From assembly GCA_018821985.1 (NCBI GenBank), contig JAHJKP010000012.1, positions 112,762 to 176,761 on the forward strand: 64,000 nucleotides of DNA. Reading direction: 5' to 3'. This document shows, in pieces, positions 8,433 to 17,143 of the stretch (its first letter is position 1; every line of letters starts with the position of its first letter). This stretch comes from Pseudomonadota bacterium. GTDB taxonomy: Bacteria > Desulfobacterota > Desulfobulbia > Desulfobulbales > Desulfocapsaceae. The notes beneath the pieces were generated by a model. It was given only the letters and a program-made list of their open reading frames with translations. It did not search any database and was not told where the DNA came from. Both the position numbers and the translations under genes were made by a program.

Positions 8433-8978
8433 CTATCTCCGACAGCAGATCTCCACATCAAAGGTATTGAGAATCCGCAGTTCCCGCTCCCGCTTCTTGG
8501 ATTCCATCCCCTCGTGAAAGACCAGGGTGGGAAAAAGCTCACGCGCCTGCCGGCAGTCAGGGATGGCCTCCATGCCGGTTGCCATGACCTGGCCAGTGGC
8601 GGTATCGAGCAGCTCCGCGTCCCGGCCGTTGGTGACCACGGCCAGCGGGATCTGATAGTCATTTTCCAGCACCCTGGCCGCGGCAATGGCCGAACGTTCG
8701 CGGGTGACCAGGGAACCGGGGCCGTAGCGGATAATCATGAACCGCTTTCCCTCGAGGCTGACCACAAGCTCAATGGTGGAGCGGACAAACTGGCTGGAAA
8801 AGAGGGTCTCGATAAAGCGGCGGGGTTCAAGATCCTCCTTGGCATAGCCCTTTTCCTCAACCATCATGCGGGCCAGCTGCTGCCTGTTCCGCTCGTCATC
8901 GGTGTCAGTCAGCTCCTCACCGGTGATATAATCCCGGAAAGAGCCATAGACGAGATGATGTGATGAGACCCGCAACAT
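8433..8978 (-). CDS. Stand-alone type I restriction HsdR N-terminal-like domain protein
   Basis: The 181-residue product has the HSDR_N layout: an initial block on RQQLARMMVEEKGYAKEDL, then VRSTIELVVSLEGKRFMIIR, RERSAIAAARVLEN and IPLAVVTNGRDAELLDTATG. The pattern of acidic residue, then E-x-V...GKRFMIIRYGPG, fits the PD-(D/E)xK nuclease core of HsdR, but no helicase domain or HsdM/HsdS gene is present. Such stand-alone proteins are common in sulfate reducers, and their function is not established. An AGGAGG sequence stands eight bases before the ATG. It is 78 bases downstream of acsE on the same strand, but a hairpin separates them. Confidence 0.75.
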   Translation of the reverse strand: MLRVSSHHLVYGSFRDYITGEELTDTDDERNRQQLARMMVEEKGYAKEDLEPRRFIETLFSSQFVRSTIELVVSLEGKRFMIIRYGPGSLVTRERSAIAAARVLENDYQIPLAVVTNGRDAELLDTATGQVMATGMEAIPDCRQARELFPTLVFHEGMESKKRERELRILNTFDVEICCRR

Positions 8979-8998
8979 AGTTTCCGCCCTCCTGAAAC

Positions 8999-9034
8999 GA
9001 CGATGCCCCTTGGCATAAGCGAAGGGGCATCGTC
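8999..9034. terminator. Strong hairpin between acsE and HsdR-N gene
   Basis: GACGATGCCCCTT pairs with AAGGGGCATCGTC around a ten-base loop, a perfect 13-bp stem. On the minus strand the T-rich run (TTTTTTT) precedes the stem rather than following it, so it is not a textbook intrinsic terminator of acsE, although it may still stall transcription or protect the acsE 3' end. Confidence 0.5.
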
Positions 9035-9056
9035 AAAAAAATGTATCAGTTAAATC

Positions 9057-9953
9057 TTACAGCTCAAGCCACGACTCGGAGAAGACCGACTGACCGGACA
9101 GGGCCTTGTAGGTCTTGTAGTGCTGTATAGCCACTTTGTCGAGGGTTGAAGGATCGGGATCATCACCATCCATCATGGCATGAACCATATCGACATGGGC
9201 CTGACGCTCGCCCTTACAGATGGCCATCAGCTCGGTATCGTAGGCATTGACGATGGCGGTGGTGATGCCGTATTTCATCAGCATGATCAGATAAGTGCGA
9301 TCCAGATACTTGCGCAGATGCTCGGCCACGCCGTTGGAGACGTTGGACAGACCGACGGTGGAGCCGGCGCCCGGAGCTATATCTCCAAGCATCATCATGA
9401 ATTCAAGACCGGAGGCAATCTGGTCGGCGCCAAGGGTAATGGGGGTGCCGATGGGATCAAAGAGCATCTTCTCATTGGGAATACCGGCCTCGCTCAGGGC
9501 CATCATCAGGTCAACTGCCATGGAGGCGCGCTCGTTTGAATCGCGGGGCATACCCTCTGGTCCCCAGAGCAGGGCGATAACATTGCATCCGGCCTCGGCA
9601 GCCACCGGGATCAGATTCTTCATCCGCTCGGGCTGGGCGGAAATGGAGTTCATGATGGTCAGTTCTTTATTTTTCACCACCTTGAAACCGGCGGTCATGG
9701 CATCCATATTGGTGGTATCGAGACAGAGAGGGACATCGGTAACGGCCTCAACGGTCTGTACAACCCAAGGCATCAGCTCAACACCATCTTTCCGTGCAGG
9801 TCCGATATTGAGGTCAAGGTAGGAGGCACCGGCCACCGCTTCTTCCTTTGCCATCTCCTGAATAGGACCCTGAATCCGCTCTTTCATGGCGGTTCCACTG
9901 CGTTTTCCCATGATATTGATGCTTTCGGCTATTGCCATTACTTTCTGTGACAT
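9057..9953 (-). CDS. acsE: 5-methyltetrahydrofolate:corrinoid/iron-sulfur protein methyltransferase
   Basis: AcsE moves the methyl group of methyl-H4folate to the cobalt of the corrinoid iron-sulfur protein in the Wood-Ljungdahl pathway, or the reverse in acetate or CO2-forming mode. The 298-residue TIM-barrel protein shows the pterin-binding signatures SINIMGKRSG, ASYLDLNIGPAR, LCLDTTNMDA, NSISAQPERM, FDPIGTPITLGAD and VGLSNVSNG, and is full length. GGAG precedes the ATG. The corrinoid activator gene lies upstream on the same strand, separated by a palindromic repeat. The other Wood-Ljungdahl genes (acsABCD) are not in this window. Confidence 0.95.
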   Translation of the reverse strand: MSQKVMAIAESINIMGKRSGTAMKERIQGPIQEMAKEEAVAGASYLDLNIGPARKDGVELMPWVVQTVEAVTDVPLCLDTTNMDAMTAGFKVVKNKELTIMNSISAQPERMKNLIPVAAEAGCNVIALLWGPEGMPRDSNERASMAVDLMMALSEAGIPNEKMLFDPIGTPITLGADQIASGLEFMMMLGDIAPGAGSTVGLSNVSNGVAEHLRKYLDRTYLIMLMKYGITTAIVNAYDTELMAICKGERQAHVDMVHAMMDGDDPDPSTLDKVAIQHYKTYKALSGQSVFSESWLEL

Positions 9954-10127
9954 ACTGTTCTCCTTGTCTCGATGAGTTATCTCGTAATTATCTCTTAAAT
10001 AGAGGGATTGATATCAATAAAGCTCTTTCTTTTACCCATTATTCACTCTTCTGTCAATGTCAGGGCCACTCTCAGACCAGGCCGATTTAATGGTCTTTTA
10101 AAAAGTCCTCAAGGGGAAGGCTAAGCT

Positions 10128-10230
10128 AAAAGGCCAAAAGACGAGGCACGCCAATCCTGAGGAATGAGGCGTACTTTTGGGTACGCCGCAGTGACGAAGG
10201 ATGCAGCGCAACGAAGTATTTGGGCCTTTT
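10128..10230. repeat. Palindromic intergenic repeat, copy 1
   Basis: AAAAGGCC at the left pairs with GGCCTTTT at the right. Inside is a hairpin GGCGTAC-TTTTGG-GTACGCC (10168-10187) and conserved text GCAGTGACGAAGGATGCAGC. A second, more decayed copy is at 41311-41401. The element resembles multi-copy palindromic intergenic repeats found in sulfate and metal reducers. It lies between the corrinoid activator gene and acsE, where the folded RNA could affect readthrough. Confidence 0.7.
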
Positions 10231-10240
10231 GGCGACGCCA

Positions 10241-12163
10241 TTATTTCTTGATTTTCACCGATGGGAATAAACTCATGTCGGTGTGGGGCAGAAAAAGGGC
10301 GGCCATATAATGATTCATAAAATCAGCATTCTCTGACAACTCGATATTGGTCATCAGCTTGCGAACATCGACCCGATCGCGGAAACGACGATGATCAAGC
10401 AGGCTGATCTGGCAACCGAGCTGCGAGGCATTGCCGATATAATAATAACGTTCCCGCTCGATATCCGGCAGCAGCCCGATGCAGATAGCCCGTTCCAGAT
10501 CGATATAGGCACCGAAGTTGCCAGCCAGGATAATCCGGTCCAGATCGCCGAATCCCAGCCCCACGGACTCCAGCAGGGTCTGGTAGCCTGCATACATGGC
10601 GCCCTTGGCCCGCATCAGGTTATCAAGATCCACCTCGGTGATGACAATATCCTCACCGGTCATGGAGTTCTGCCCCCAGGCCAGCACATACTCCCAGCGA
10701 TCCTCGCCCTCACGGATGCGGGGATTATTCAGCTCCCGGTTGAATTTTCCCTGGGGATCAATAACGCCCGCCTCAAGCAGTTCGGAGACAATGGAGATCA
10801 GGCCGGAGCCACAGATGCCCCGGGGTTTGGTCTGACCGATGGTGACGATCATCGGATCCAGGGTTTCCGGCTCGATATGGAAATTTTCAATGGCCCCCTG
10901 ACTGGCCCGCATCCCATGTTTGATCCCGCCGCCCTCAAAGGCCGGGCCGGCCGAGCAGGCGGCACAGACCATCCAGTCCTCATTGCCGACCACGATCTCA
11001 CCATTGGTGCCGATATCAATGAACAGCGAGATCTGATCACTTTTGTGCATCTGACAGGCATGGACCCCAGCGACAATATCGCCCCCCACATAGGAGGAGA
11101 TGCAGGGATAGAGGAAAAGCCTGACCGAGGGATGGGCCATGATACCGAGCTCGGCGGCCTTGGTCAGGGGAAACTGACTGACGCTGGGCACATAGGGGGC
11201 CTCACGGATATAGCGGGGATTGATGCCCAGCAGCAGATGGGACATGACCGTATTGCCGGCAGTCATGATATAACTGATATCGCTGGGACTGATCACTACC
11301 TTGCGGCACATCTCTTCAATGATGCCGTTGATAGTGGAAACCACCTTTTCCTGCAGGGTCTTGAGTCCGCCGGGACGTGCGGCATAGATCATGCGGGAGA
11401 TGACATCCTCGCCATAGCCGATCTGGGCATTATAGCCGGAACCGTCGGCAATGACCTCACCGCTGCCCAGATCAATGAGGATTCCGTTGACCGTAGTGGT
11501 ACCGATATCAATGGCCAGACCATAGAGACGGTCGGTGGTATCCCCCGGCTCGACGGCAATAATCCGGTCAGGCTCGGTCGAGCCCTTGCCATGCAGGAGG
11601 ATGACCGTGACCTCCCAGTCCGCCTCGCGCAGGATGCCGGAGAGTTCCCGGATCAGCTGGGGGTGGTCATAGTTCGGTTCGGGATTATCCGGCAGCGCGA
11701 TTTTAATGGCGCGCATCAGGCGCTGCATATCAGAGACATTGTCATCCATGGTTGGCGGCGGCAGCTTGAGAAAGAGCTTGCCCACCGGCGGATCAATCTG
11801 CCAGGTACCGACCAGGGTTTCCATGGAGCGGGCCGAGATAGCGCGGGTGGTCTTGGGTTCCCGTTTCAGGGCCTTGCCATCCGCCTTGATCGTCTCGGGA
11901 ATGCGTATAGTAATATCAGAGATGACCCGGGTTTTACAGGCCAACCGAACCCCCCGCTCATAGTCGGCCTGTTTCAGCGTGGCCGCATGATCAGTCTCCA
12001 CCTCTCCCTGTTCCAGATGCACCTTACACTTGCCGCAGACCCCGTCTCCTCCGCAGTAGGCATGGATATAAACCCCGGCGGCAGCAGCGGCGGTCAGTAA
12101 ATTTTCTCCGGATGCCACTTTGACACGGATATCATCGGGTAAAAAGTGTATGGTATGTTCCAT
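10241..12163 (-). CDS. Corrinoid-activating protein, [2Fe-2S] ferredoxin plus ASKHA ATPase (RACo-like)
   Basis: The 640-residue product restores the reduced, methyl-accepting state of corrinoid proteins by ATP-driven electron transfer. The N terminus is a plant-type ferredoxin with CGGDGVCGKC and a later Cys in RLACKTR (about residues 36-80). A linker domain follows, then an ASKHA/DUF4445 region beginning YGLAIDIGTTTVNGILIDL, with SLFIDIGTNGEIVVG and RIILAGNFGAYIDL. I chose ATG at 12163 because upstream codons are not conserved in type. It precedes acsE on the same strand, the expected partner in methyl transfer. It may serve CoFeSP or a methyltransferase corrinoid protein encoded elsewhere. 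Confidence 0.9.
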   Translation of the reverse strand: MEHTIHFLPDDIRVKVASGENLLTAAAAAGVYIHAYCGGDGVCGKCKVHLEQGEVETDHAATLKQADYERGVRLACKTRVISDITIRIPETIKADGKALKREPKTTRAISARSMETLVGTWQIDPPVGKLFLKLPPPTMDDNVSDMQRLMRAIKIALPDNPEPNYDHPQLIRELSGILREADWEVTVILLHGKGSTEPDRIIAVEPGDTTDRLYGLAIDIGTTTVNGILIDLGSGEVIADGSGYNAQIGYGEDVISRMIYAARPGGLKTLQEKVVSTINGIIEEMCRKVVISPSDISYIMTAGNTVMSHLLLGINPRYIREAPYVPSVSQFPLTKAAELGIMAHPSVRLFLYPCISSYVGGDIVAGVHACQMHKSDQISLFIDIGTNGEIVVGNEDWMVCAACSAGPAFEGGGIKHGMRASQGAIENFHIEPETLDPMIVTIGQTKPRGICGSGLISIVSELLEAGVIDPQGKFNRELNNPRIREGEDRWEYVLAWGQNSMTGEDIVITEVDLDNLMRAKGAMYAGYQTLLESVGLGFGDLDRIILAGNFGAYIDLERAICIGLLPDIERERYYYIGNASQLGCQISLLDHRRFRDRVDVRKLMTNIELSENADFMNHYMAALFLPHTDMSLFPSVKIKK

Positions 12164-12253
12164 AACGTCTGCCTTTTTGTATTTGAACAACGGCGTAGTA
12201 AACAATCTGTTTATTAAAGCATTATTTGGGGAAAAATAACAGTTAGCAGTCCC

Positions 12254-12282
12254 TTGTCAAGAAATATCCTTGATAGTATTTA
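12254..12282 (+). promoter_or_regulatory. Candidate sigma-70 promoter for prmA
   Basis: TTGTCA (12254-12259) and TATTTA (12277-12282) are separated by 17 bases, about 70 bases before the prmA ATG. The -10 is imperfect. The divergent corrinoid activator gene starts close by, so its own promoter must overlap this region. Confidence 0.4.
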
Positions 12283-12355
12283 TAAAAATATTTGATCAAA
12301 GCAGACGGCAGCCCTGTAATGGCAGCTGTCACCTCAATACCAGGAGAACCTACAA

Positions 12356-13267
12356 ATGACTTCAGAGCAAGACCAAGGCCGCCAGTGGCTCAAAATTTCG
12401 ATTACCACCGACCCGGTTCTCATTGATGCCATTGAAGATTTCATGGTGGGGATAACCGACGCAGGAGTGGAGTTGAGCCTCGACCAACCGGGAAACAAGG
12501 CCCTGATCAATGCCTATTTCGACAAGGGCCAGGAGGATCAGCCGGGAACCGACCTCACCCTGAGCCAACTCAACAGCTATCTTCTCGATCTGGCCGATAT
12601 CTTTGAGGTGGCCGTACCCACCGTCGAGACCAGCTTTATTGAGGATGAGGACTGGTCAAAAACCTGGAAAGAACACTTCAAGCCTTTTGCCATTATTCCG
12701 GGCCTGATCATTGCCCCCACCTGGGAGCCCTATGAGCCTCTAGAAAACGAGCAGGTCATTGTTATGGATCCGGGCATGGCCTTTGGCACCGGACATCATG
12801 CCACCACCAGCCTCTCCTTGCAGCTTTTGCAGGAAGCGCTGAGAGGGAAATCCAACAGCAGCGTCCTCGATGTGGGTACCGGTACCGGAATATTGGGGAT
12901 GGCCGCCGCCCTCTTTGGTGCCTCCAGAGTCATGGCCATTGACAACGACCCCCTTGCGGTGACCGCGACCAGAGAGAACATTACCCGCAACCAGCTGCAA
13001 CGGATCATGGAGGTAGCCATCACCCCGCTCGCCACTCTAACAACACCTTATTCCCTGGTGATCGCCAATATTGTCCATGACGTGTTGCTGGAGCTGGCCC
13101 CTGATCTTGGCCGATTAACCGAGAACGGCGGCCAACTGCTCCTCTCCGGTATCCTCCACGGACTGCAGGTAACCAATATCATCGCATGTTTTGAGAACTT
13201 AGGTTTTTCCCTGAAGCGGCAGGAAGAAAAAAAGGAATGGGCTGCCCTGCTGTTTGCCAAGGGATAA
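12356..13267 (+). CDS. prmA: Ribosomal protein L11 methyltransferase
   Basis: PrmA trimethylates ribosomal protein L11 using S-adenosylmethionine. The 303-residue protein has an N-terminal L11-recognition domain (about 1-115) and a Rossmann methyltransferase domain with the SAM-binding block VLDVGTGTGILGMAAALFGA and the acidic residue in AIDNDPLAV. DPGMAFGTGHHATT and VIANIVHDVLLEL (the latter in place of NILA) are PrmA landmarks. The start has a usable AGGAG a few bases upstream. It is transcribed alone, convergent with the PilZ gene. Confidence 0.93.
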   Translation: MTSEQDQGRQWLKISITTDPVLIDAIEDFMVGITDAGVELSLDQPGNKALINAYFDKGQEDQPGTDLTLSQLNSYLLDLADIFEVAVPTVETSFIEDEDWSKTWKEHFKPFAIIPGLIIAPTWEPYEPLENEQVIVMDPGMAFGTGHHATTSLSLQLLQEALRGKSNSSVLDVGTGTGILGMAAALFGASRVMAIDNDPLAVTATRENITRNQLQRIMEVAITPLATLTTPYSLVIANIVHDVLLELAPDLGRLTENGGQLLLSGILHGLQVTNIIACFENLGFSLKRQEEKKEWAALLFAKG

Positions 13268-13375
13268 TTGAGACATTCAGTATAGATACTCATCTCCGGC
13301 AGTGGCACGGAGACACAAAGATGCAGAAAAAACATGCGTCATTAGACATCTTTGGTCCTAATTCTGAAAAACGGC

Positions 13376-13774
13376 TTATTCAGGAGTAGGAGTAGACACC
13401 AATTCAGTCTCAGATCTGCGGATGGGGGAAATCCGGTAGTTCTGATCAAAGATAATGGCCACCCCTTCTTTGTCCACCCGGATCACCACTCCGGTGGCAG
13501 TGACCCAGGCCCGTTCACCTTCCCACACCTTGAGGCTTTCCTTGGCCACGACAAAACGCAGTTTGGCAAGCTCTTCGAGAGAGAGGAAGAACTCCAAGCG
13601 GACCTTGCTGGCAATGGGCAGCGGACAGCTGGTTACAATAAAGGCTCCACCGGCACTGATATCGGCGGTGACAAAGTCAAGCAACGGGGTTGATCCGGTA
13701 CGGGATTCCGCCGTGATCTTGGTCTTTAAGCTCATAGAGAAACGTTCCTGTTCCCTTTTGTCTTCTTGTACCAT
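13376..13774 (-). CDS. PilZ domain protein
   Basis: The ~132-residue protein carries a PilZ-type fold: a basic N-terminal motif (DKREQERF, a variant of RxxxR), LLDFVTADISAGGAFIVTS (the DxSxxG motif), VRLEFFLSLEE, ATGVVIRV and a final strand VAIIFD. PilZ domains bind cyclic di-GMP through RxxxR and DxSxxG; the second is clear and the first partial. Start codons at 13774, 13783 and further upstream are possible; I prefer 13774, with GAGGG nine bases before it. The effector output is unknown. Confidence 0.8.
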   Translation of the reverse strand: MVQEDKREQERFSMSLKTKITAESRTGSTPLLDFVTADISAGGAFIVTSCPLPIASKVRLEFFLSLEELAKLRFVVAKESLKVWEGERAWVTATGVVIRVDKEGVAIIFDQNYRISPIRRSETELVSTPTPE

Positions 13775-13876
13775 CCTGCTCATCCCTCGTTTTAGGAGCT
13801 GTTGGGCAACAGCCAACGTTTTTTGCTTATTGAGTTTACAAATCCTTATGGCGTTTTTGCCATCCCAATAATGGTA

Positions 13877-14215
13877 TTATTTTTTGGAAGCGGTTTTTGT
13901 TTTCTCTTTCTTCTTTCCCCACAGGGGATCACTGCCAAAACGGTCCATCCACCAGTCTTCAGGATCAATCTTGTCGCCATCATCCGGCACGAGCGGAATA
14001 CGAAACTGATCGCAATAACGCATGAGCAGATCATAGCCTCTGGTGAGTTCCCGAATGATTGCAGCGTCGGCTGGTGATTCTTCACCGACAAGATCAGGAT
14101 GATGAAGCTTACACATCTGCCGATAGGCCCGTTTTATCTCCCCCATGGTGGCCCGCTCAGCCAGATTCAATAATTGTCTGGCCTCATCAATGGCCTGCCA
14201 TTCGTCCTTGGTCAT
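13877..14215 (-). CDS. J-domain (DnaJ-like) protein
   Basis: A 112-residue protein with a compact J domain in the N-terminal two thirds: EARQLLNLAERATMGEIKRA, YRQMCKLHHPDL (His-Pro-Asp intact) and TRGYDLLMRYCDQF. The tail is Lys-rich and carries WWMDRFG, with no Gly/Phe region, zinc centre or membrane anchor. It should stimulate a DnaK-type chaperone ATPase; the client is unknown. Its stop is followed by the PilZ gene and its start nearly abuts plsY, so the three genes could be one transcript. Confidence 0.88.
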   Translation of the reverse strand: MTKDEWQAIDEARQLLNLAERATMGEIKRAYRQMCKLHHPDLVGEESPADAAIIRELTRGYDLLMRYCDQFRIPLVPDDGDKIDPEDWWMDRFGSDPLWGKKKEKTKTASKK

Positions 14216-14218
14216 GGT

Positions 14219-14815
14219 TCACCCCTTCTTCCAGCTCTTTTCCTCACCACGTAACAGTCTGCTGACATTAGAGCGATGTTGGAACCAGATAAGAAGGACA
14301 ATAACAAACGCCACTGCCAATATTGCAGAAGACTCACCCAGAATCCAGAGCCACAGGGGAATCAGGAGGGAGGCGGTAAGTGAACCCACGGAAACATATC
14401 CGGAAACGGCAACCGCAGCGACAAAAACAAGCAGACTGATCAGGACACTTCCGGGAGAAATAAAAAGGAAAACACCCAGAGCAGTGGCCACCCCTTTTCC
14501 ACCCTTAAATTTGAGATAGAGCGGAAACATGTGGCCGACAACCGTGGCCAGGCCACACAAGACCACAAACAGCTCTCTGGCCGCTGTTGTTTCGCCAAGC
14601 AGAAGAGTGATACCCCAGACAGGCAGAAAGCCCTTGGCCACATCACAGAGCAAGGTTACAATACCCAGTTTTTTCCCCAGTACCCGACCCACATTGGTGG
14701 CGCCAATGTTGCCACTCCCTTCCAGACGCACGTCAGCGCCGACAAGTCTGCCTATAAGCAAGCCAAAAGGAATGGCACCGATCAGATAACTGGCCAGGAT
14801 ATAGATAATTTCCAT
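14219..14815 (-). CDS. plsY: Acyl-phosphate glycerol-3-phosphate acyltransferase
   Basis: PlsY transfers an acyl group from acyl-phosphate to glycerol 3-phosphate in phospholipid synthesis. The ~198-residue protein has five to six membrane helices and the PlsY motifs: SGNIGATNVGRVLGKKLG (motif 1), FKGGKGVATALG (motif 2) and WFQHRSNVSRLLRGEE (motif 3, N-x-x-RL-x-x-GEE). The ATG at 14815 gives the standard start MEIIYILASYLIGAIPFG; upstream in-frame codons lack conserved features. It ends four bases before the J-domain gene start. Confidence 0.96.
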   Translation of the reverse strand: MEIIYILASYLIGAIPFGLLIGRLVGADVRLEGSGNIGATNVGRVLGKKLGIVTLLCDVAKGFLPVWGITLLLGETTAARELFVVLCGLATVVGHMFPLYLKFKGGKGVATALGVFLFISPGSVLISLLVFVAAVAVSGYVSVGSLTASLLIPLWLWILGESSAILAVAFVIVLLIWFQHRSNVSRLLRGEEKSWKKG

Positions 14816-15035
14816 AATCATTGTATCAAAATGTTTTCTGTGAAAAAAAAGCCACCCTCCCCAGGTCCTCCTGAAGACAGTTTTCAGCCTACCCCACTTT
14901 TTTCTGATTGGCAAATAGAACGAAACTCTCATTGCAAGAAGCAGAAGACATAAGCTCTATTCTCTTCAGAATTCCGGCACATTCCGTAACATAAACTCGA
15001 TATCAATGAACTCATAATTGATAAGAGAGTGACCT
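14816..15035. other. Intergenic between plsY and the broken modF
   Basis: No gene recognised. The 3' flank of the modF pseudogene ends near the right side and the plsY leader occupies the left. Confidence 0.4.
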
Positions 15036-16435
15036 TCAGACTTCCTCGCGGAAGGTGATGGTAAACAAGGCTTCCTGGTCACGTTCAAAGACAAGATGTT
15101 TTCTGAAAATATCCAGATGTTCGTCTTGTCTGTGACTGATAAATAACATGGTGGAAACGCCCCGTCCGGCAATACGTTCCAGGCAAGCGAGAGCCATCAG
15201 ACGATTCTTATCATCCAGACCCAATGTCGGTTCATCAAGAATCAACAAAGCAGGGTATTTAATCAGTACACGAGCAATGAACACGAGCCGCTGTTCCCCT
15301 AGGATAACTCTCTGAAGGTAATACCAGCTTTTTCTTCAAGGCCGACAAAGACAAGCCATTGACGAGAGATGCACTTTTCTTTGTCAGAAACGGGACGATA
15401 TAAACCAATACTATCGTATAGACCTGATGCAACAGCAGTTAATGCATTCCCTGATACCCGAAAATCTTGATGCAACTAACCGGAAACAATCCCTATATGT
15501 TTATTGATATCCCAGATGCTTTCGCCGCGGCCCCACTGATAGCCAAAGACTGTCAAGCCGTTGCTGAAACACTGAGGATGATCTCCGGAGTCCAATTGCA
15601 ACAACGTGGATTTGCCTGAAACCATTCGGCCCGGAAATGATCGTATGCTCACCAGCTCGCAAGACCCATTTCATATTTTGAAATTGAATAATCTCATCAT
15701 ACCTTACCTTGCAATTTCGTATATGAAACAGGGGATAAAATATGACGTGTATACTCAAAGTAGGAGGCAATTCCAATTGACCTCCCGAGTCAACGTGAAA
15801 CAGAGTTTGCAGAGAATCGTTATTCATGATCCTGTTTTTTTCAGCCTGAGCCAACATGCGTCCCTTATGAAGCACGCCAATGTGGCTATGCTAATCTTGA
15901 ACCTCTTGCAGCTGGCTGACAAACATGATCACGGCCTGTTGTTCTTTCAAGTCAACCAGAAAATCTGCAAGTGTTTGAGAGGATTCCTCATCCAGACCTT
16001 CAAAGGGTTCATCAAGTATGATGAAATCTGGCTTTGCCAGGAGGGCACGAACAATCAGCAGTTTTCTGGTCTCACCGGACGAAATAACCCGGAATCCTTT
16101 TTCCAGCAAATCTTCAATCTTGAATTATTCAACTACCTCCCAGATCGCAGCAGTCTCCGCCCGGGTCTGCTATAATAATTCCAAACCGGTATGTCCCTGA
16201 TCTATCTGATCCATGAAGTCGGTGTCATCGTCATACAATTCCGCTTCAAATTGAGCCTGCTGTGCCTCCAATCCGACACACAGACAGGATGGAGGTAATT
16301 CAAAGAGTTGAGATTGAAAAACCATTTTTTCAGGTTCCTGAAAAATACGGACCAGCTGACTCTTCCGCGAATCGGTCCTCCCGATCAGACACCAGTGCTG
16401 CTGAGTCTCTATGGTCCATTGGCTGACATTGACTC
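15036..16435 (-). pseudogene. modF: Broken ModF/PhrA-type double ABC ATPase
   Basis: Read on the minus strand from 16435, blocks match the two ABC halves of ModF in order: QQHWCLIGRTDSRKSQLVRI (degenerate Walker A), ISSGETRKLLIVRALLAKPD then FIILDEPFEGLDEESSQTL (signature and Walker B of half 1), KWVLRAGEHTIISGPNG (Walker A of half 2), then ALLILDEPTLGLDDKNR and TMLFISHRQDEH near the end. A TAG at about 16170, a broken signature in half 2 and several frame changes interrupt it, so it cannot yield the full protein. The family links to molybdate ABC loci, but no mod genes are here. Decay and neighbouring relics mark this as a degrading region. Confidence 0.8.
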
Positions 16436-16566
16436 ACTTGCTGACTAACTCTCTGAGAGAGAGTCCATATCACTGATATCACACCCTATAATTCTTCTTT
16501 ATTTTTTATTTGTAACTATTCAGCATAAAATGGATAACTACTTGTTTTGTAATATTTTTTCCGCAC

Positions 16567-16608
16567 AGAGTCACTGAGAAAAACTTTTTTGTCCTTCTCA
16601 GTGACTCT
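16567..16608. repeat. 14-bp perfect inverted repeat
   Basis: AGAGTCACTGAGAA pairs with TTCTCAGTGACTCT around a 14-base loop. It lies downstream (minus strand) of the small lipoprotein gene. No T-run follows on either strand, so termination is possible but not typical. Confidence 0.5.
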
Positions 16609-16690
16609 GCGCGAGATCAATTGTTAATCTGTAAACAAGGTGAACAGATCCCCTGATGTTCACATTTTCCCAAGGGGAATTCCCTCTTTA

Positions 16691-16879
16691 TCAAAGGGGA
16701 ATATCATCGACAATTTCCGCCGCTTCATCAATGGAATCATGAGCAGTATTGCCAACAACTGGAATAATTGAGATCACCGCACCGCCAAGCCGCATGGGCA
16801 CGGTCACGACCTTGGTCAAAATACAGCCATTGAGCAAAAGAAGTGAGGTCAACAAAACAAATACTTTTACAGCGTGCAT
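16691..16879 (-). CDS. Small lipoprotein
   Basis: The 62-residue product has a lipoprotein signal peptide (MHAVKVFVLLTSLLLLNGC, Cys19 as the lipidation site) and a short tail rich in Val, Ile and Ala ending in a patch of acidic residues (DSIDEAAEIVDDIPL). Its size and the TVPMRLGGAVISIIPVVG stretch resemble small DUF6726-like lipoproteins. A consecutive TGA TAA ends it. The function is unknown. It sits alone in a decayed region but shows no damage. Confidence 0.6.
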   Translation of the reverse strand: MHAVKVFVLLTSLLLLNGCILTKVVTVPMRLGGAVISIIPVVGNTAHDSIDEAAEIVDDIPL

Positions 16880-17143
16880 AACAATGCTCCAGATAAAGGC
16901 GGAAATGCGCCTGAGAAAACTGACTGACCGGGAAAGTTTGTGTGGATCTATCCCAAACCGTATTTCCCTGAGGAACCGTCAGGGGAGAAGCAATCCTTTC
17001 CTAACCATCTCCTTACGACTTCGTCGTGCCGACCATAACATTTCAATGTTACGGTTTGTAAACAAGGGCTGACTTTTCTTTTCCTATAATAAACACACAG
17101 GAAAAGAAAGTTTTTTCCATTCCTGCAGAGAACGAGGACAAGC

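Noticed and set aside
8999..9034. Hairpin as a standard intrinsic terminator of acsE
   Set aside because: The T-run precedes the stem on the transcript strand, so it lacks the usual order.
10391..12100. 569-residue open frame on the plus strand antisense to the corrinoid activator gene
   Set aside because: The composition follows the complementary strand of a codon-biased gene; no family motifs, and the minus-strand gene has clear ferredoxin and ASKHA motifs.
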